Source of the DNA: Ichthyophis bannanicus
Lineage: Eukaryota; Chordata; Amphibia; Gymnophiona; Ichthyophiidae
Assembly (NCBI GenBank): GCA_033557465.1
Contig: CM066033.1
Span: forward strand, 908,822,808 to 908,886,807
Length of the DNA: 64,000 nucleotides
Direction: 5' to 3'
Each line of letters starts with the position of its first letter. The stretch's first letter is position 1. The notes under the pieces are model-generated. The model worked only from the letters and a program-made list of their open reading frames with translations. It searched no databases and was not told the DNA's origin. A program made the position numbers and the translations under genes. Positions 22,541 through 33,482 of this stretch are shown here, in pieces.

Positions 22541-22907
22541 CACACATTAGAAGAAAGGCAGGATAGAGGATATATGTTAGAGACATTTAAATACCTCCAT
22601 GGCATAAATGCACAGAAGGAGGTCCTCTTTTGATTGAAAGCAAGCTCTGCTATGAGGGAACAAAGGACGAGGTTGAAAGGGGATAGACTCGAGTAATATG
22701 TGGAAATATTTCTTTACAGAGTGGCAGATGCGTGGAACAGTCTCTCAGTGGAGGTAGTAGAGACAAGCACAGTATCTGAATTCAAGAAAGCATGGGTCAA
22801 ACACAGTAGATCTCTAAAGGAAAAGGGGGACTATTGTAGTTGATATTGAAGGACAGACTAGATAGGCCATATGGTCTTTTTCTGCTATCATGTTTCTATT
22901 TTTCTCT
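22541..22907 (+). mobile_element. CR1 fragment, right part of the split copy
   Basis: It continues the CR1 at 20475 (ERQDRGYMLETFKYLHGINAQ, near 22552) through the usual C-terminal NSL-like motif region. It ends with the CR1 tail GCTATCATGTTTCTATTTT at 22888-22906. Confidence 0.8.
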
Positions 22908-23084
22908 CTGGGGCCAGCAGCAGCAGCAGCAATGCCTTGAAACAGCCTCGTGGTGCTTACCTCGAAACGTCTGCATCACAGGGCTGTTTGCTTCTGCCCC
23001 CACCAGCGTCCGATGCTGACTTCCTGCTTGTATGCTTATCATCCCAGAGGTAAGCCTTGGATTGAATCTGTGCAGCGTTTTGGG

Positions 23085-23190
23085 AACCTGACAGGTCTTG
23101 TGACCTGGACTGGCCACTGTTGGAAACAGGACACTGGGCTTGATGGATCCTTGGTCTGACCTAGTATGGCATTTTTTATGTTTTAATAGG
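23085..23190 (+). mobile_element. CR1 3' end
   Basis: The sequence GGCCACTGTTGGAAACAGGA then GGGCTTGATGGATCCTTGGTC is the conserved CR1 3' UTR seen at 32930, 38400 (inverted) and 55260. Only the tail is left. Confidence 0.8.
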
Positions 23191-23568
23191 GGTAATTATG
23201 CAAAGGGTTTTCCAAATATAAAGGCTATTTTACACACAAAAAAGACCTTTTATAAAATTACTTATGATATTATGCATGGTGACAAGAAAATGTGTATCTA
23301 TAAGCATGCTACGCGTGGCCATTCTTGGGAGCATAATCTGGACAGAGCAAGGGCAGAGTTGCAATGTATTTGCATATTTTGTAAAATATGCTTGTGCATA
23401 TGTAGAGTACATGTACACACTTATACCTGCTCTGAAACAGGGATAAATGTGTGTCTGCATTTACCCACTTCAGGGCTGGTTCTAGCAGCATGTTTTATAA
23501 AGGCACCTACCCTACCCTATGTTGCCTTTGTAAAATAAATCAAACAAACCACTCAAAGGGTATAAAAT

Positions 23569-23649
23569 CTACATACACTTAAACCCCTTTGTATCTAAAC
23601 TTGTGTGAGGGGATTAGATTTAGGTACAAAGGGGTTTAAGTGTGTGTAG
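23569..23649. repeat. 30-bp hairpin
   Basis: CTACATACACTTAAACCCC (from 23569) is the inverse of GGGGTTTAAGTGTGTGTAG (ending 23649). The arms are about 30 bp with two mismatches and a 21-nt loop. It could be an end or centre of a small DNA element near the Harbinger remnant. Confidence 0.75.
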
Positions 23650-23729
23650 CCTTTGTAAAATATGCTTAAAATAGTCACCTGTTTGGACTTCACACATAAG
23701 CATCCTGTAATAAAATCAGGCCCTGTATT

Positions 23730-24330
23730 TGTTCCCTGAAGGTATATATATCTCCAATAGCAACCCCTGACAGAATTTATAATATTGTTCCATTTCCATC
23801 AGTTTTGGGGACAATTGATTGCATCCACATAGCAATGAGGTTACCATCAGGGGGGATGGCTCGTAGGTAAGAAAGGAGCTCTGACAACCACTGTCTCACT
23901 TGCTCTGTTCATTAGACATACCTATATCATTTTTTGCAGCTGTTGAAAAAGGGGGACCACAAAGGTGTCAACAATAGTCACACTAATATTAATCTTCTTT
24001 GCTGTCTCCCCCACAGATGATAGAGGCTATCCCCACAAAGACTGGTTCCTCATGGTCACCACATCATGCTCCCAGATCCCTATAGGGGAGCAGTAAAATC
24101 TGATGCACGGGCAGACCACTGCTCTGATTGAGAGGACGTTTATCCTTCTGGAAATCTAATTTAGATGTTTAAATACATTAGGAGGGATTTTCTTATGGTA
24201 CCTCACAGGGGCTTATGACATTTCTAGCATGCTGCATTCTGCATAACCTAGATAACAGCTGTCATTAGCCTTCTGAAGCAGAGGCTCCAAATGATAAAAA
24301 AGACAAAAAGAAGCGAAACTGGAAGAAACA
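23730..24330 (+). pseudogene. Harbinger (HARBI1-like) transposase remnant
   Basis: Decayed DDE nuclease. Near 23790-23870 the plus strand reads FHQFWGTIDCIHIAMRLPSG (with a small frame change), matching the first catalytic Asp block (IGxIDCTHI) of Harbinger transposases. Near 24010 it reads DDRGYPHKDWFLM, the GDxGYPxxxWLM block with the second Asp. Near 24115 it reads TTALIERTFILLEI, then FRCLNTLGG, the R-x-x-x-E-x-x-F block with the catalytic Glu. Several stops and shifts lie between the blocks. The middle part between the first two blocks is largely missing. It is related to the host gene HARBI1 but is a transposon fossil here. Confidence 0.72.
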
Positions 24331-24559
24331 TATCACTATACCCATGACCAAGACATTGTCTACATAAGAACTAGACCGATACATTGACATTTTTCATGAG
24401 TGAGTCTAATTTTACATTTATCAGTGTTTATTTGTGAGCTCATGGTTTTCTGGGTTCTGCCCTGACCTGGACCACTCTAGTGTTCCAATCAAGGAGATTA
24501 GCTCAAAAGTTATACTTGCCTTAGAAGGGAGACACATTCTTTTCTGGGATAGCACTGGG

Positions 24560-25030
24560 AGGTGTTTGAATATTTTCTAGCATGTGAAAAAAATTAGCAG
24601 TGGTCTAAGGATCAAAGAGGAAGAGGAGAAAATGTAGACCTAACTTGGTCAGGTACCATGTGTTCCAATATTTTCTCCATTATATCCTTGGTTCTGCAGA
24701 GCTCACCCTTCATCCCTTGCAGCAGGTTCACAAGATGGCCATTCTGAGTAATGAGTCATATTTTGCATGAGTTCATCTGAACTTCATTGGATATATCTGA
24801 TAACGGCACAGCAATGTCATCCTGGCTTCTGGCCTCTTCCAGAGTGTCTTTGAAAAGATTTAGAGAAGAAGCACTCTGGCTCATCCTCAGGTACGATATC
24901 CTCCTCCTCCATCAACTCACCTGCTGCCTGGAATGTGATTATTTCTTCTACATAGTCTTCCTCCATGGAGCCAGTTATTATGATGGCGTGATAGCCCTCA
25001 GATGCTCCTGCTGGACAATGTCATGACTGC
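24560..25030 (-). pseudogene. Possible Harbinger Myb-like partner, C-terminal part
   Basis: The minus strand, facing the transposase remnant, reads LFKDTLEEARSQDDIAV, then GHLVNLLQGMKGELCRTKDIMEKILE. This is a helical tail that resembles the C-terminus of the Myb/SANT protein encoded by Harbinger elements, which brings the transposase to its ends. The DNA-binding Myb domain is not visible. The convergent arrangement supports the idea, but stops are frequent. Confidence 0.35.
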
Positions 25031-25130
25031 AACATTGCAGCCCATGTGAGATGGCACCCTCCTTTCCTGCAGGTAGGAAAAGTATATGAAAAAATATGCA
25101 ATATCTTGTTGTTATTTCTCACATAGCTTG

Positions 25131-26313
25131 AAACTACTAACACATGCAGAGTCTAACCATGAAGGCAGGAAAAGGTCAGGAGGGTAGATGGCTTTTACTA
25201 ATAGATCAACCACCTTTAACATCATAGAAACATTATTTAATTGGGATCACACTGTCCCCATTGAAAACATAACCATAACCTCCACCTTTTAGAAAAATAT
25301 CTATAGCAAGCTGTGAGCTCATAACACTCAAATGCATTAAGTTGCCAGAGAAATCTTTATGTTGCTGGCACCACCATACAAATTGCAGGAAACATTTTCC
25401 TATGGGGAGAGATATGTGTTGGAAGACAGAAGAGCCATTCTCATGCCTGGTAACTATGAGGTGCAGGGACTTACAAAGCAAAGAGTAACTCTGTACAGCT
25501 GTTGAAGGTTTGGCAATTAAGGAAAGTACATATGGACACTATGAACTTGATTTTATAACAAAATGCCTATGTAAGAAGTCTAAAACGTCACTTATTTTAA
25601 GCCTATTTTATAAAGTGAGCAAAATGCCTATGTGCCTTCATAAAATAAGCTCCCAGAACCAGCCACAATAGTGCACAAATGACAACACACAAACTTATAC
25701 CTGCTCTGAAAAAGATGTAAATCTGTGCACGTATTCTTCATGTGTGCTTAACTACTTTATAAAATACATGTGTATACCAGAACTCCACTTCTGTTCCCTA
25801 GTAATGCTTATACACAGATCACATAAAAGTAGGTGCATGTTTTACATGCGTGTATTTTTGGCAGTTAATTTATAAGGCGGCACCCACTTTCAAATGTGAA
25901 AGTAGATGCCTACTTTTCCTTTATAAAATAAAAGCCTAAGTGGCAGAAATTGTGACTTAAGTTAGAACTTGTGTAAATGCCCATGCCTATATGAAGTATT
26001 TTATAATCTACATGCGTACTTGTGCACTCTGCCTGTACTCTACACAAACTTCACATATGTGCACACTCACTGGCAAAGCATCCACCATCACATTAACACA
26101 TTTACTTTTACATTGGGCACTATTTTATGAGGCCACTCACATGCATATGTGCCCACATATGTGCATAAATGACTAGCATAGCTCCATTTAAATGACCCAT
26201 TTTGCATTTAAAGTAGGTTCCTCATTATAAAATTATGACCTTTATGTATGTATGTGGTCATGCAATTTTCATACAGCCCTTTTTTGTATGAAAACAGGAT
26301 TTATGAGCAGAAA
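25131..26313. other. AT-rich sequence, no gene recognised
   Basis: Words such as TTTTATAAAGTGAGC and TTTATAAAATAA recur (25600-26240) and resemble the sequence around 23160-23720. The region may be untranslated parts or derivatives of the Harbinger element. No termini are clear. Confidence 0.4.
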
Positions 26314-26581
26314 GTGTAGTTATTCACCTGTAACAGATTATCTCCAGGAACAGCAGGAATCAGTCTTCACATATGGGTGACATCGGCACCGACAAAGCCT
26401 AGCATGGGAACATTCCTCAGCATCCAATAGGAATACTTTTGAGAGAGTTCCTCCATGCGTACGTGCGTGGCTGCCTTCCCTCCTGGTCTCCTCAGTCAGG
26501 TGAACAGCGGAGAAATAGAAATCTTTGTATACCAGGAATGAGAAAAAAGGGGACAGCTTGATGGGGAGGTGGGCAGGTTGT

Positions 26582-26676
26582 AAAGATTGATTCCTGCTAT
26601 TCCTGGAGATCACCTGTTACAGGTGAATAATTATTCTATCTCCAGGAACAAGCAGGAAGTCAGTCTTCACATATGG
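26582..26676. repeat. DIRS-C internal complementary region
   Basis: The first part is the inverse of the right terminus (26314 on). The second part, from 26637 (TATCTCCAGGAACAAGCAGG), equals the family left terminus. The joint is at 26636/26637, with the same architecture as copies B, D and E. Confidence 0.83.
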
Positions 26677-26904
26677 CACTCCTTAGCCTAAGACAACTGA
26701 GCAAGAAAAGAACCCTGGTGCAGCTAGAGTTTGCAGCAGGGATCTCACAGACTCAGCTCGTTCAGAGTACTCCTCGCGAGGTAGTCAGACGGGCGGTGGG
26801 CAAGCTGTCTAAATTTCAAAAAGGTTATGCAGAACAGCTTGTCTAAATTGAGCAACATCTCTGGAGTCTTTGTTCAGGCAGTAGTGTGCTACGAAGGTAT
26901 GCAG

Positions 26905-28000
26905 GGAAGATCATGTCACCACTTGGCAGATCTCTAAGATAGGGACAGACTGGAAATTAGCTATAGTAGTAGCCATGGCTCTGACATTATGAGTTGTCAC
27001 ACAGTATGGAAGAGATAACCCAGCCTGCGAATAAGTGAAGGATATGCAATCTGCTAGCCAGTTCGAAAGTGTTCTTTTGGATACTGGTGCCCCTAGCTGA
27101 CTTTGGTCAAAAAAGACAAACAACTGATAGTCCTTAGTACGGTCTAGATAAAATGCCAACACTCTCTTGCAGTCTAGGGTATGAAGTATGGCCTCAGCCA
27201 GGGAGGTGTGAGGCTTTGAAAAGAATGTTAGTAGTGAGACAGATTGGTTTAGGTGGAAGAAGGTGACTACCTTCGGCAAGAAATTAGGATGTGTGTGAAG
27301 GACCATCTTGTCGTTGTGAAAAGTGGTATAAGGAGCTTGCAGTTCACTGATTCTTGCAGTTCACTGACTCTTTGAGCTGAAGTGACTGCTATGAGAAAAA
27401 GAAGCTTCCATGTTACAAACTTTAAAGGAACTGAAACCATTGGTTCAAAAGGACTATGCATGAGCTGTGCAAGAACAATATTTAGATCCCATAGTGCAGA
27501 TAGTGGATGGAAAGTCAGCTTGGTTAGGAGAAGACCACGCATAAATCTGGCTATGAAGATGGGGCAGTTCTCTAAAGTATGATGGGAGGCCGCAATGGCG
27601 GATAAACTTACTCGTACTGGAGTTGGTCTTAAGGCCAGAGGAGGACAAATAGAGCAGGTATTGGAGTAAGTCCAGAAAGGGACATGTGAAAGGATCTAGT
27701 GTTTTATGAGAATACCAGATGGAAAACCTGTGCCATTTAAAAACATAAGAACATCTGGTTGAATCTTTTCTTGAAGATAGGAGCACCTGCAATATGTCCT
27801 CTTGGAGATCTAAGTGCGAGAAGACAAAGCACTCCGCCTCCATGCCATCAAGCAAAGTGTCTTGAGGCTGGGGTGCAGAAGGGTCCCCTGTTCCTGAGAG
27901 AGTAGGGTTGGTGAATAACCGAACCTGAGGGTAAGTAAGTTGAAGAAGAAGAGGAAACCATAGTTGTATGGGCCAGTAAGGGGCAATGAGAATCATTTGT
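26905..28000 (-). pseudogene. DIRS-C tyrosine recombinase, broken
   Basis: The N-terminal part reads LQEDILQVLLSSRKDSTRCSY and LLQYLLYLSSSGLKTNSS (28122-27454 frame), followed by a frame change. Then MRGLLLTKLTFHPLSALWDL and ITSAQRVSELQ (27542-27267); box I has AQRVSEL, so the Arg is kept. The C-terminal frame (27306-26911) has RTHPNFLPKVVTFFHLNQS and VTTHNVRAMATTIANF, the H-x-x-R block. The frame ends before the active-site Tyr. Two or more shifts separate the parts. Confidence 0.82.
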
Positions 28001-28386
28001 ACCCGGTCAGCCTTGTGTTTGAAGAGTGTTTTTGCTATGAGTGGAAGCGGAGGGAAAGCATAGAGGAAATTCTGTCCCCAATGGATGAGTAACATATCCG
28101 ACGAATAAGGGAAGGAATGCATGAGCAGAAACGAGGTAGTTGAGCATTGAGGGGAGAAGCAAACAAGTCGAGTAGTGCCATCCTCTAGAGGTGGAACAAG
28201 TATTGCACTACTTGAAGTTCAAGCATCCACTCATGTGGATGGAGGATCCAGCTTAGTCTGTCAGCTAAATGATTCTCTGCTCCTGGAAGGTATACTGCAT
28301 GAAGGTGAATTTCTTAAGGAACTGGCCAGTTCCACAGGCAAATAGCTTCTTCCATTCACAGGGCCCAAGAGCCTGTTCCCCCTTTC

Positions 28387-29400
28387 TTATTTATATGAAA
28401 TATAGCCACCTGGTTGTCTGCCATTATGAGAAGAGACTGTCCCTGGAGTTGGGAAGAGAAGACTCTGATGGTACTGAAAACTGCCCTGGGCTCTAGGAGA
28501 TTGATCTGGAGCAGTGCTTCTTGAGTAGACCAAAGGCTTTGTGTTGTAAGGCCATTGAAATGGGCTCCCCAACCTAGTTTTGATGCATCGGTCGTTAGGG
28601 TATACTGCAGTGCAGACTTCTGAAAAGGTGACCATACGACCAGGTTCTGTGGTGCACCACCTCTGAAGGGCCATTCTTATTTGCAGAGTGATGTTGATGA
28701 GGTCAGATAGGTAACCTGTGGACTGCTTTCATTGTTGTGAGAGAATCCACTGCCCGATTATCATGTTGAGACTGTTGTGGGGCACGACATGAACTGTGGA
28801 AGCCATGTGCCTAAGAGGTGTAGAAATGTTCTGGCCATAATTAATGATTGCTGATATACCTATGTGGCTAAGAAAATGAGACGGAGGAGTCTATACTCTG
28901 TCATGAATACCCTGCTTCTTACTGTGTCTAATTGAGCTCCTATAAACTTGAGGTCCTGGGTTGGCCTGAGATGTGATTTTGGATAATTTAACACAAAACC
29001 TAACTCCTGGAGAACATGAGTGGTTTGATTTAGGGCAGAGGTGACTGCTGAAGTGGTATCTGCCCTTAGCAGCCAGTCGTCTAAGTAAGGGAATAGAAAG
29101 ATCCTCAAAGTTCAAAGGTGGGCTGCAACAACAGTCAAACACTTCGTGAAGACTCTGGGTGCTCAGGCCAGTCTGAATGGGAGGGCTCGGTACTAGTTGT
29201 GGTTGTTCTGAAAAATGAACCTGAGAAATTTTCTGTAACCTGGATGGATCAGGATGTGAGTATAAGCATCTTTTAGATCCAGAGAGCATAGCCAATTGCC
29301 TGAAGGTATGGCAGAAGACTGCCTAGATAAATCATCTTGAATTTCTCCTTGATGGAGAAATTTGTTGAGATTTTAGAGATCTACCATGGACTGCCCGAAG
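28387..29400 (-). pseudogene. DIRS-C RT and RNase H, broken
   Basis: RT motif C is clear: LFPYLDDWLLRADTTSAVTS near 29085. It is followed by QELGFVLNYPKSHLRPTQD and FIGAQLDTVRS, in frame 29108-28860. The part around 29150-29300 is RT motif A/B in shifted frames. RNase H is recognisable around 28674-28387 (GWGAHF-like and the DNQVA region), but broken. The N-terminal RT part lies beyond the LINE insertion at 30000-30110. Confidence 0.78.
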
Positions 29401-29996
29401 AACAAACCAGTCAGTACTAGAGGAGATCAAACCTAAGCTTTCTTTAGAAGCTCAGATGACAAGACTTTGACTTTCATACTTTGGATACATCATGCGAAGA
29501 AAGATATCATTGGCAAGATAGAAGGTCAACACAAAAGAGGAAGGCCAGCAGTGAGATGGATCGATACAATAATAACAGCTACCAGTCTGTCAACAATGAG
29601 CCACCTGACTGAAGACCAAACACAATTTAGGACAACTATCCTAAATTGTGAAGGAGTCGCCTAGTGGTTGGGGCAAGTTACCTCAGGCCAGAAGGTCAGG
29701 GGTTTAAATCCCATTAGAGGACAGCAACCTTGGGCCGGAAGGACTGGGGTTTCTAGTCCCACAGGTGCTCCTTGTGGACTTGGGCAAGACGCTTAACTCT
29801 CCATTTCTCATGTTCCCTGTAAGTCTTAGTGTATGGGTCTCATATCCCCTCATGTTAAAATGTATCCCCCAATTGTATTGTGACCACTTTGATTGAAGGA
29901 TAAGGTGGTATACAAAACTGTCTAAATAAATAAAAACTATCCAGAGGGTCACCATGAGTCGACATCAACTCAACAGCACTTAACAACAACAAGAAC
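29401..29996 (+). mobile_element. RTE-like LINE 3' end in DIRS-C
   Basis: The plus strand reads a decayed LINE C-terminus (TLDTSCEERYHWQD in one frame, KIEGQHKRGRPAVRWIDTI in another), then SHLTEDQTQF, and after the SINE VTMSRHQLNST followed by CAACAACAA. The same end is at 34961-35060 without the SINE. This C-terminus (GKxxGxRxRGRPxxRWxD) is common to several LINE groups, so RTE is only a likely name. Confidence 0.6.
29642..29934 (+). mobile_element. tRNA-derived SINE with 8-bp target duplication
   Basis: The head reads GTCGCCTAGTGGTTGGGGC and holds a B-box-like GGTCAGGGGTTTAAATCCC. A body with CCTTGTGGACTTGGGCAAG follows, and the tail ends in (TAAA)n. The flanks AACTATCC (29634-29641) and AACTATCC (29935-29942) are a perfect duplication. 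The unoccupied site is seen at 35005-35012 in the related LINE copy. The tail (CACTTTGATTGAAGGATAAG, GGTATACAAAA) resembles L2-type 3' ends. Confidence 0.9.
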
Positions 29997-29999
29997 AAT

Positions 30000-31215
30000 A
30001 TAGGCCTGTGATCTCCCATCTCTTTTGGAATTAGGAAGTATCGGGAATAGAATCTCCCAGACTCAGCAAAATGCACCAGTCTTCCTGGGATCATAGGATG
30101 AAAAGGAAAGATTATGGGAGAATTGGCCATGCTCTTTTTAAAGCAGTCAAAAACTATGAGGAGGTTGAGTATTAGCTGTAGACTGTGGTTTGGAAACCTT
30201 GGGTTTCTTGACCTGGTTCTGGCCCTGCTGTCTCCATTGCTGTTGTGGGGCACAGTAGCCAGAAGAGGAATGATATGGAGGATAAAACATTTTATTCTTA
30301 GCGAAGAAAGGTTTCTTAGTGGTAGTCTTCGTCTTAGAAGAGTCTGCTGTCTTCCTTGAAAGCCTCTTCATGGTGAGGTCATCAGTTTCTATCTCAGCGG
30401 CCTTCTCCCTCCACCTCTGACCAAAGAGGTTTTCACCATTACAGGGTATGTTGATTAACTTGTCCTGGACACACTGTTCCAGCTTGGAGCCATGCCATTC
30501 TCCTAGCTCCAATGCAGGCTGCAACAGATCTGCTACTGGCCTCAAATTTAGGGCAGAGGTGACTGCTGAAGCGGTATCTGCCCTTAGCAGCCAGACTTGT
30601 TAAAAACTTTGATGTATTCTGGGCATGTGTTACCAAGACCTGATGAGCCGCCTGCTTGTCAGGGGCAGCAGGGTGGTAAACTCTGACAAGTATCTCGAGA
30701 CATCTTTGAGAAACATGCCCATATATAGCATATAGGAGGTAGCTTGGAATGCCTTCCTTCCAAATGCATCCAGAGTCCTAGGGGCTTGTTTACAAAGCTG
30801 CGGTAGCGGTTTGCGATCGTAATCGGAGCCGCGGCCCCATTGATTTCAATGGGGCCGCGGCTGCGATCGCGATCGCGAACCACTACCGCGGCTTTGTAAA
30901 CAAGCCCCCTAGTCTCTCTTCCAAGGGACAATGAGGAGTGATTTTTCTGGCTTTATATCCTCCTCATGGCAGACTCCACTACCATGGAATGGTGGGAGAG
31001 TTGAGGTTTCTGGAAACCTGGGGAGGGAGGGATCCTATAGAGGATATCAAGCCTCTTACTCACCGCAGGGGTTGACATGGGGGTCTCCCACATCTGAGCC
31101 ATTAGATTCTTTAAGATGTTATGTACCTGGAGAACAGCAGCCTCCTTCGGTGCCGATGGGTATTAGAGAATATTGAGCTACTCAGTTCTCGGTTCCATTT
31201 CCATAGTCACTGAAG
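30000..31215 (-). pseudogene. DIRS-C gag-like region and RT start, broken
   Basis: RT start: RYFLIPKEMGDHRPIL near 30030. Gag-like part: SKLEQCVQDKLINIPCNGEN, LFGQRWREKAAEIETDDLTM, KKPFFAKNKMFYPPYHSSSG (30545-30147), matching copies A and D. Further upstream are a broken ILKNLMAQMWETPM segment near 31090 and the MITE at 30781-30908. A ~50-bp patch at 30545-30594 duplicates RT sequence of the same element (29028-29077). Confidence 0.7.
30781..30908. mobile_element. Palindromic MITE, CTA target duplication
   Basis: The arms GGGGCTTGTTTACAAAGC and GCTTTGTAAACAAGCCCC are perfect inverses. CTA flanks both sides (30778-30780, 30909-30911). The 128 bp are almost fully self-complementary, with ATTGATTTCAATGGGGCC at the centre. 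It shares end type, centre and target with 20115-20235, which makes this a family. It is less diverged between its arms than that copy. Confidence 0.92.
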
Positions 31216-33002
31216 CATCGAGAGGGCAGGCAAAGAGAGAATTTAAGAAGAAGCTTGCTGTGGAAGCAAAAACACGTAATAAAGACTTTTTCAAGTACAT
31301 TTATAGCAAAAAAACTGTGAGTCACTTGGACCATTAGATGATAGAGGAGTAAAAGGGGCACTAAGAGGGGATAAGGCTATAGTGGAGAGACTGAATGAAT
31401 TCTTTGCTTCGGTCTTTACTGAGGAACATGTAGGGATGTTACCCATGACTGAAGTGGTATTTAAAGGTGATTCTGCGGAAGAATTGAAAGAGATATCAAT
31501 ACACCGGGAAGATGTATTGCAACTATTTGATAAACTGAAGAGTAGCAAATCACCTGGACCGGATGATATACATCCAAGGGTATTGAAAGAACTGAAATAT
31601 GAGACTTCAGACCTGCTATTAGTAATCTGTGAACTATCATTAAAATCGTCTGTAATACCTGAAGATTGGAGGATGGCCAATGTAACGCCAATTTTTAAAA
31701 AAGGTTACAGGGGTGATCCGGGAAATTACAGACCGGTGAGCCTGACGTCAGTACCAAGTAAAATGGTGGAAACCATCATAATGAAAAAAATTACTGAACA
31801 TGTAGATAGTCATGGCTTAATGGGAGACAGCCAACATGGCTTTAGACAAGGAAGATCTTGACTTACTAATTTGTTATGTTTCTTTGAAGGTGTGAATAAA
31901 CAGGTAAACAAAGGTGAGTCGGTTAATATAGTGTATCTGGACTTTCAGAAAGCCTTTGACAAGTTCCCTAATCAGAGACTTTTGGCAAAACTAAAAAGTC
32001 ATGGGATAGGAGGCAGTGTACTATTGTGGATCAGAAACTGGTTAAAAGATAGAAAGCAGAGGGTAGGGATAAATGGCCATTCTTCCTAATGGAGAAAGGT
32101 CAATAGCGGAGTACCCCAGGGATCTGTGCTAGGTCCGCTGCTTTTTAACTTATTCATAAATGACCTGGAAATGGGAACAACAAGTGGGGTTATCAAATTT
32201 GCAGATGACACAAAACTATTTAAAGTTGTTAAAACCCATGAAGATTGTGGAAAATTGCAAGAGGATCTTGATAAATTGGAAGACTGGGCATCCAAATGGC
32301 AGATGAAATTTAATGTGAACAAGTGCAAAGTTATGCACCTAGGAATGACCAACCCAAACTATGGTTACATGATGCAAGGTTCCACATTAGGAACCACCAC
32401 CCAGGAAAAAGATTTTGGTGTCATCGTGGATAACATGTTAAAACCCTCTGCCCAATGTGCAGCGGCAGTCAAGAGAGCAAATAGAATGCTAGGTATCAAA
32501 AGGAAAGGAATGGAAAATAAAACAAAGGAAATTATAATGCCTCTGTATCATTCCATGGTGCGACCGCACCTTGAATATTGTGTGTAATTCTGGTCGCCTT
32601 ATCTTAAAAAGGAAATAGCATTATTAGAAATGGTACAGAGAAGAGCCACCAAAATGGTAAAGGGGATGGAAGGATACCCCTATAAAGAGAGGCTAAAAAT
32701 GTTAGGGCTCTTCAACCTGTAAAAGAGACGGCTGAGGGGAGATATGATAGAGGTCTGTAAATTAATGAATGGAGTGGAACGGGTAAGCTGTTAATGTAGC
32801 TGGGTTTAAAACGTTTTTGGACAAGTTCCTGGAGGAAAAGTCCATAAACCATTCTTAAAAGGGACCCAGGATATCACTGCTTGATGCAGTACAAGCATTG
32901 TGGAACCTGTGTCTTTTGGGGAAACTGCTAGGTACTGTTGGAAACAGGATACTGGGCTTGATGGACCTTGGTCTGACCCAGTATGGCATATCTTATGTAA
33001 GT
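31216..33002 (+). mobile_element. CR1 LINE, 5'-truncated, complete 3' end
   Basis: It starts inside the region between endonuclease and RT (REFKKKLAVEAKTRNKDFF) and runs through the whole RT to a typical 3' end (CTTGGTCTGACCCAGTATGG). It is the same subfamily as the 51896-55345 copy. A deletion removes the C-terminal part near 32780. Confidence 0.92.
31382..32587 (+). pseudogene. CR1 reverse transcriptase, three stops
   Basis: All RT landmarks are readable: SPGPDDIHPRVLKELK, GNYRPVSLTSVPSKMVE, QHGFRQGRS, then a stop at 31859-31861, IVYLDFQKAFDKFPNQRLL (motif A, Asp present), a stop at 32087-32089, GVPQGSVLGPLLFNLFINDL (as VPQGS), KFADDTKLFKVV (motif C intact), WASKWQMKFNVNKCKVMHLG, and MVRPHLEYCV before a third stop at 32585-32587. 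Unlike the best-preserved copy, its catalytic Asp residues are all present, but nonsense codons split the protein. Confidence 0.92.
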
Positions 33003-33431
33003 GCAAAAGTGGTATTGTCACACTCAAGGGTGAAGGGGAGGAATATGTAGAAGCTGATGAGGGTAAAGCAGAATTGCTTATCAAATATTTTTGCTCTGTG
33101 TTGACAGATAAAGGGCCAGGAGAAGGACCTCAGAAAACACCAACAAATAGGAACAGAATTGAAGGGGATCTTAAATGATTTTAAGAAGACTGTGTTAGTG
33201 AGGAACTAGCTAAAATAAAGGTATGCAAAGCGATGGGGCCGGATGGGATACATCCAAGAGTATTGAAGGAACTTGGGGAAGTTCTAGCAGTTCCACTCTC
33301 TGAACATTTCAATGCTTCTTTAGAGTCAAGAGTGGTCCCAGAGGACTGGAGAAAGGCACATGTAGTCCTTTTACACAAAAGCAGAAGTAAGGATGAGGTT
33401 GAGAACTACAGGCCGGTTAGTCTTACCTCTA
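33003..33431 (+). mobile_element. CR1 (second subfamily), left part
   Basis: It reads KCKSGIVTLKGEGEEYVEAD, KAELLIKYFCSVLTDKGPG, MGPDGIHPRVLKELGEVLAV, VPEDWRKAHVVLLHKSRSKD and ENYRPVSLTSM, the N-terminal RT region. It is cut at 33431 by an inverted-repeat insertion and continues at 34203. Confidence 0.85.
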
Positions 33432-33482
33432 TGTTTATGTTTTATGTTTATTAAAAGCTTCATATGCCACCTTTCTAATGAC

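Larger units (their letters stand above)
26314..31215 (-). mobile_element. DIRS copy C, older subfamily, with nested insertions
   Basis: The right terminus starts at 26314 (GTGTAGTTATTCACCTG). Then come an internal complementary region, recombinase, RNase H, RT and gag-like parts on the minus strand. It differs from copies A, D and E more than they differ from each other. It was hit by an RTE-like LINE (about 29401-29996) containing a SINE, and by a MITE (30781-30908). The 5' end is cut at about 31215 by CR1 sequence, so no left terminus remains. Confidence 0.88.

Noticed and set aside
22088..22586. Membrane-like N-terminus rich in Tyr and Ile
   Set aside because: The YIYIYI stretch is translated TA microsatellite (22503-22540), not a signal or membrane segment.
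23730..24330. Host HARBI1 gene
   Set aside because: Stops, frame changes and missing middle parts show a decayed transposon copy.
29642..29934. tRNA gene
   Set aside because: The B-box-like segment belongs to a SINE head with a LINE-type tail and target duplication; no tRNA cloverleaf is kept.
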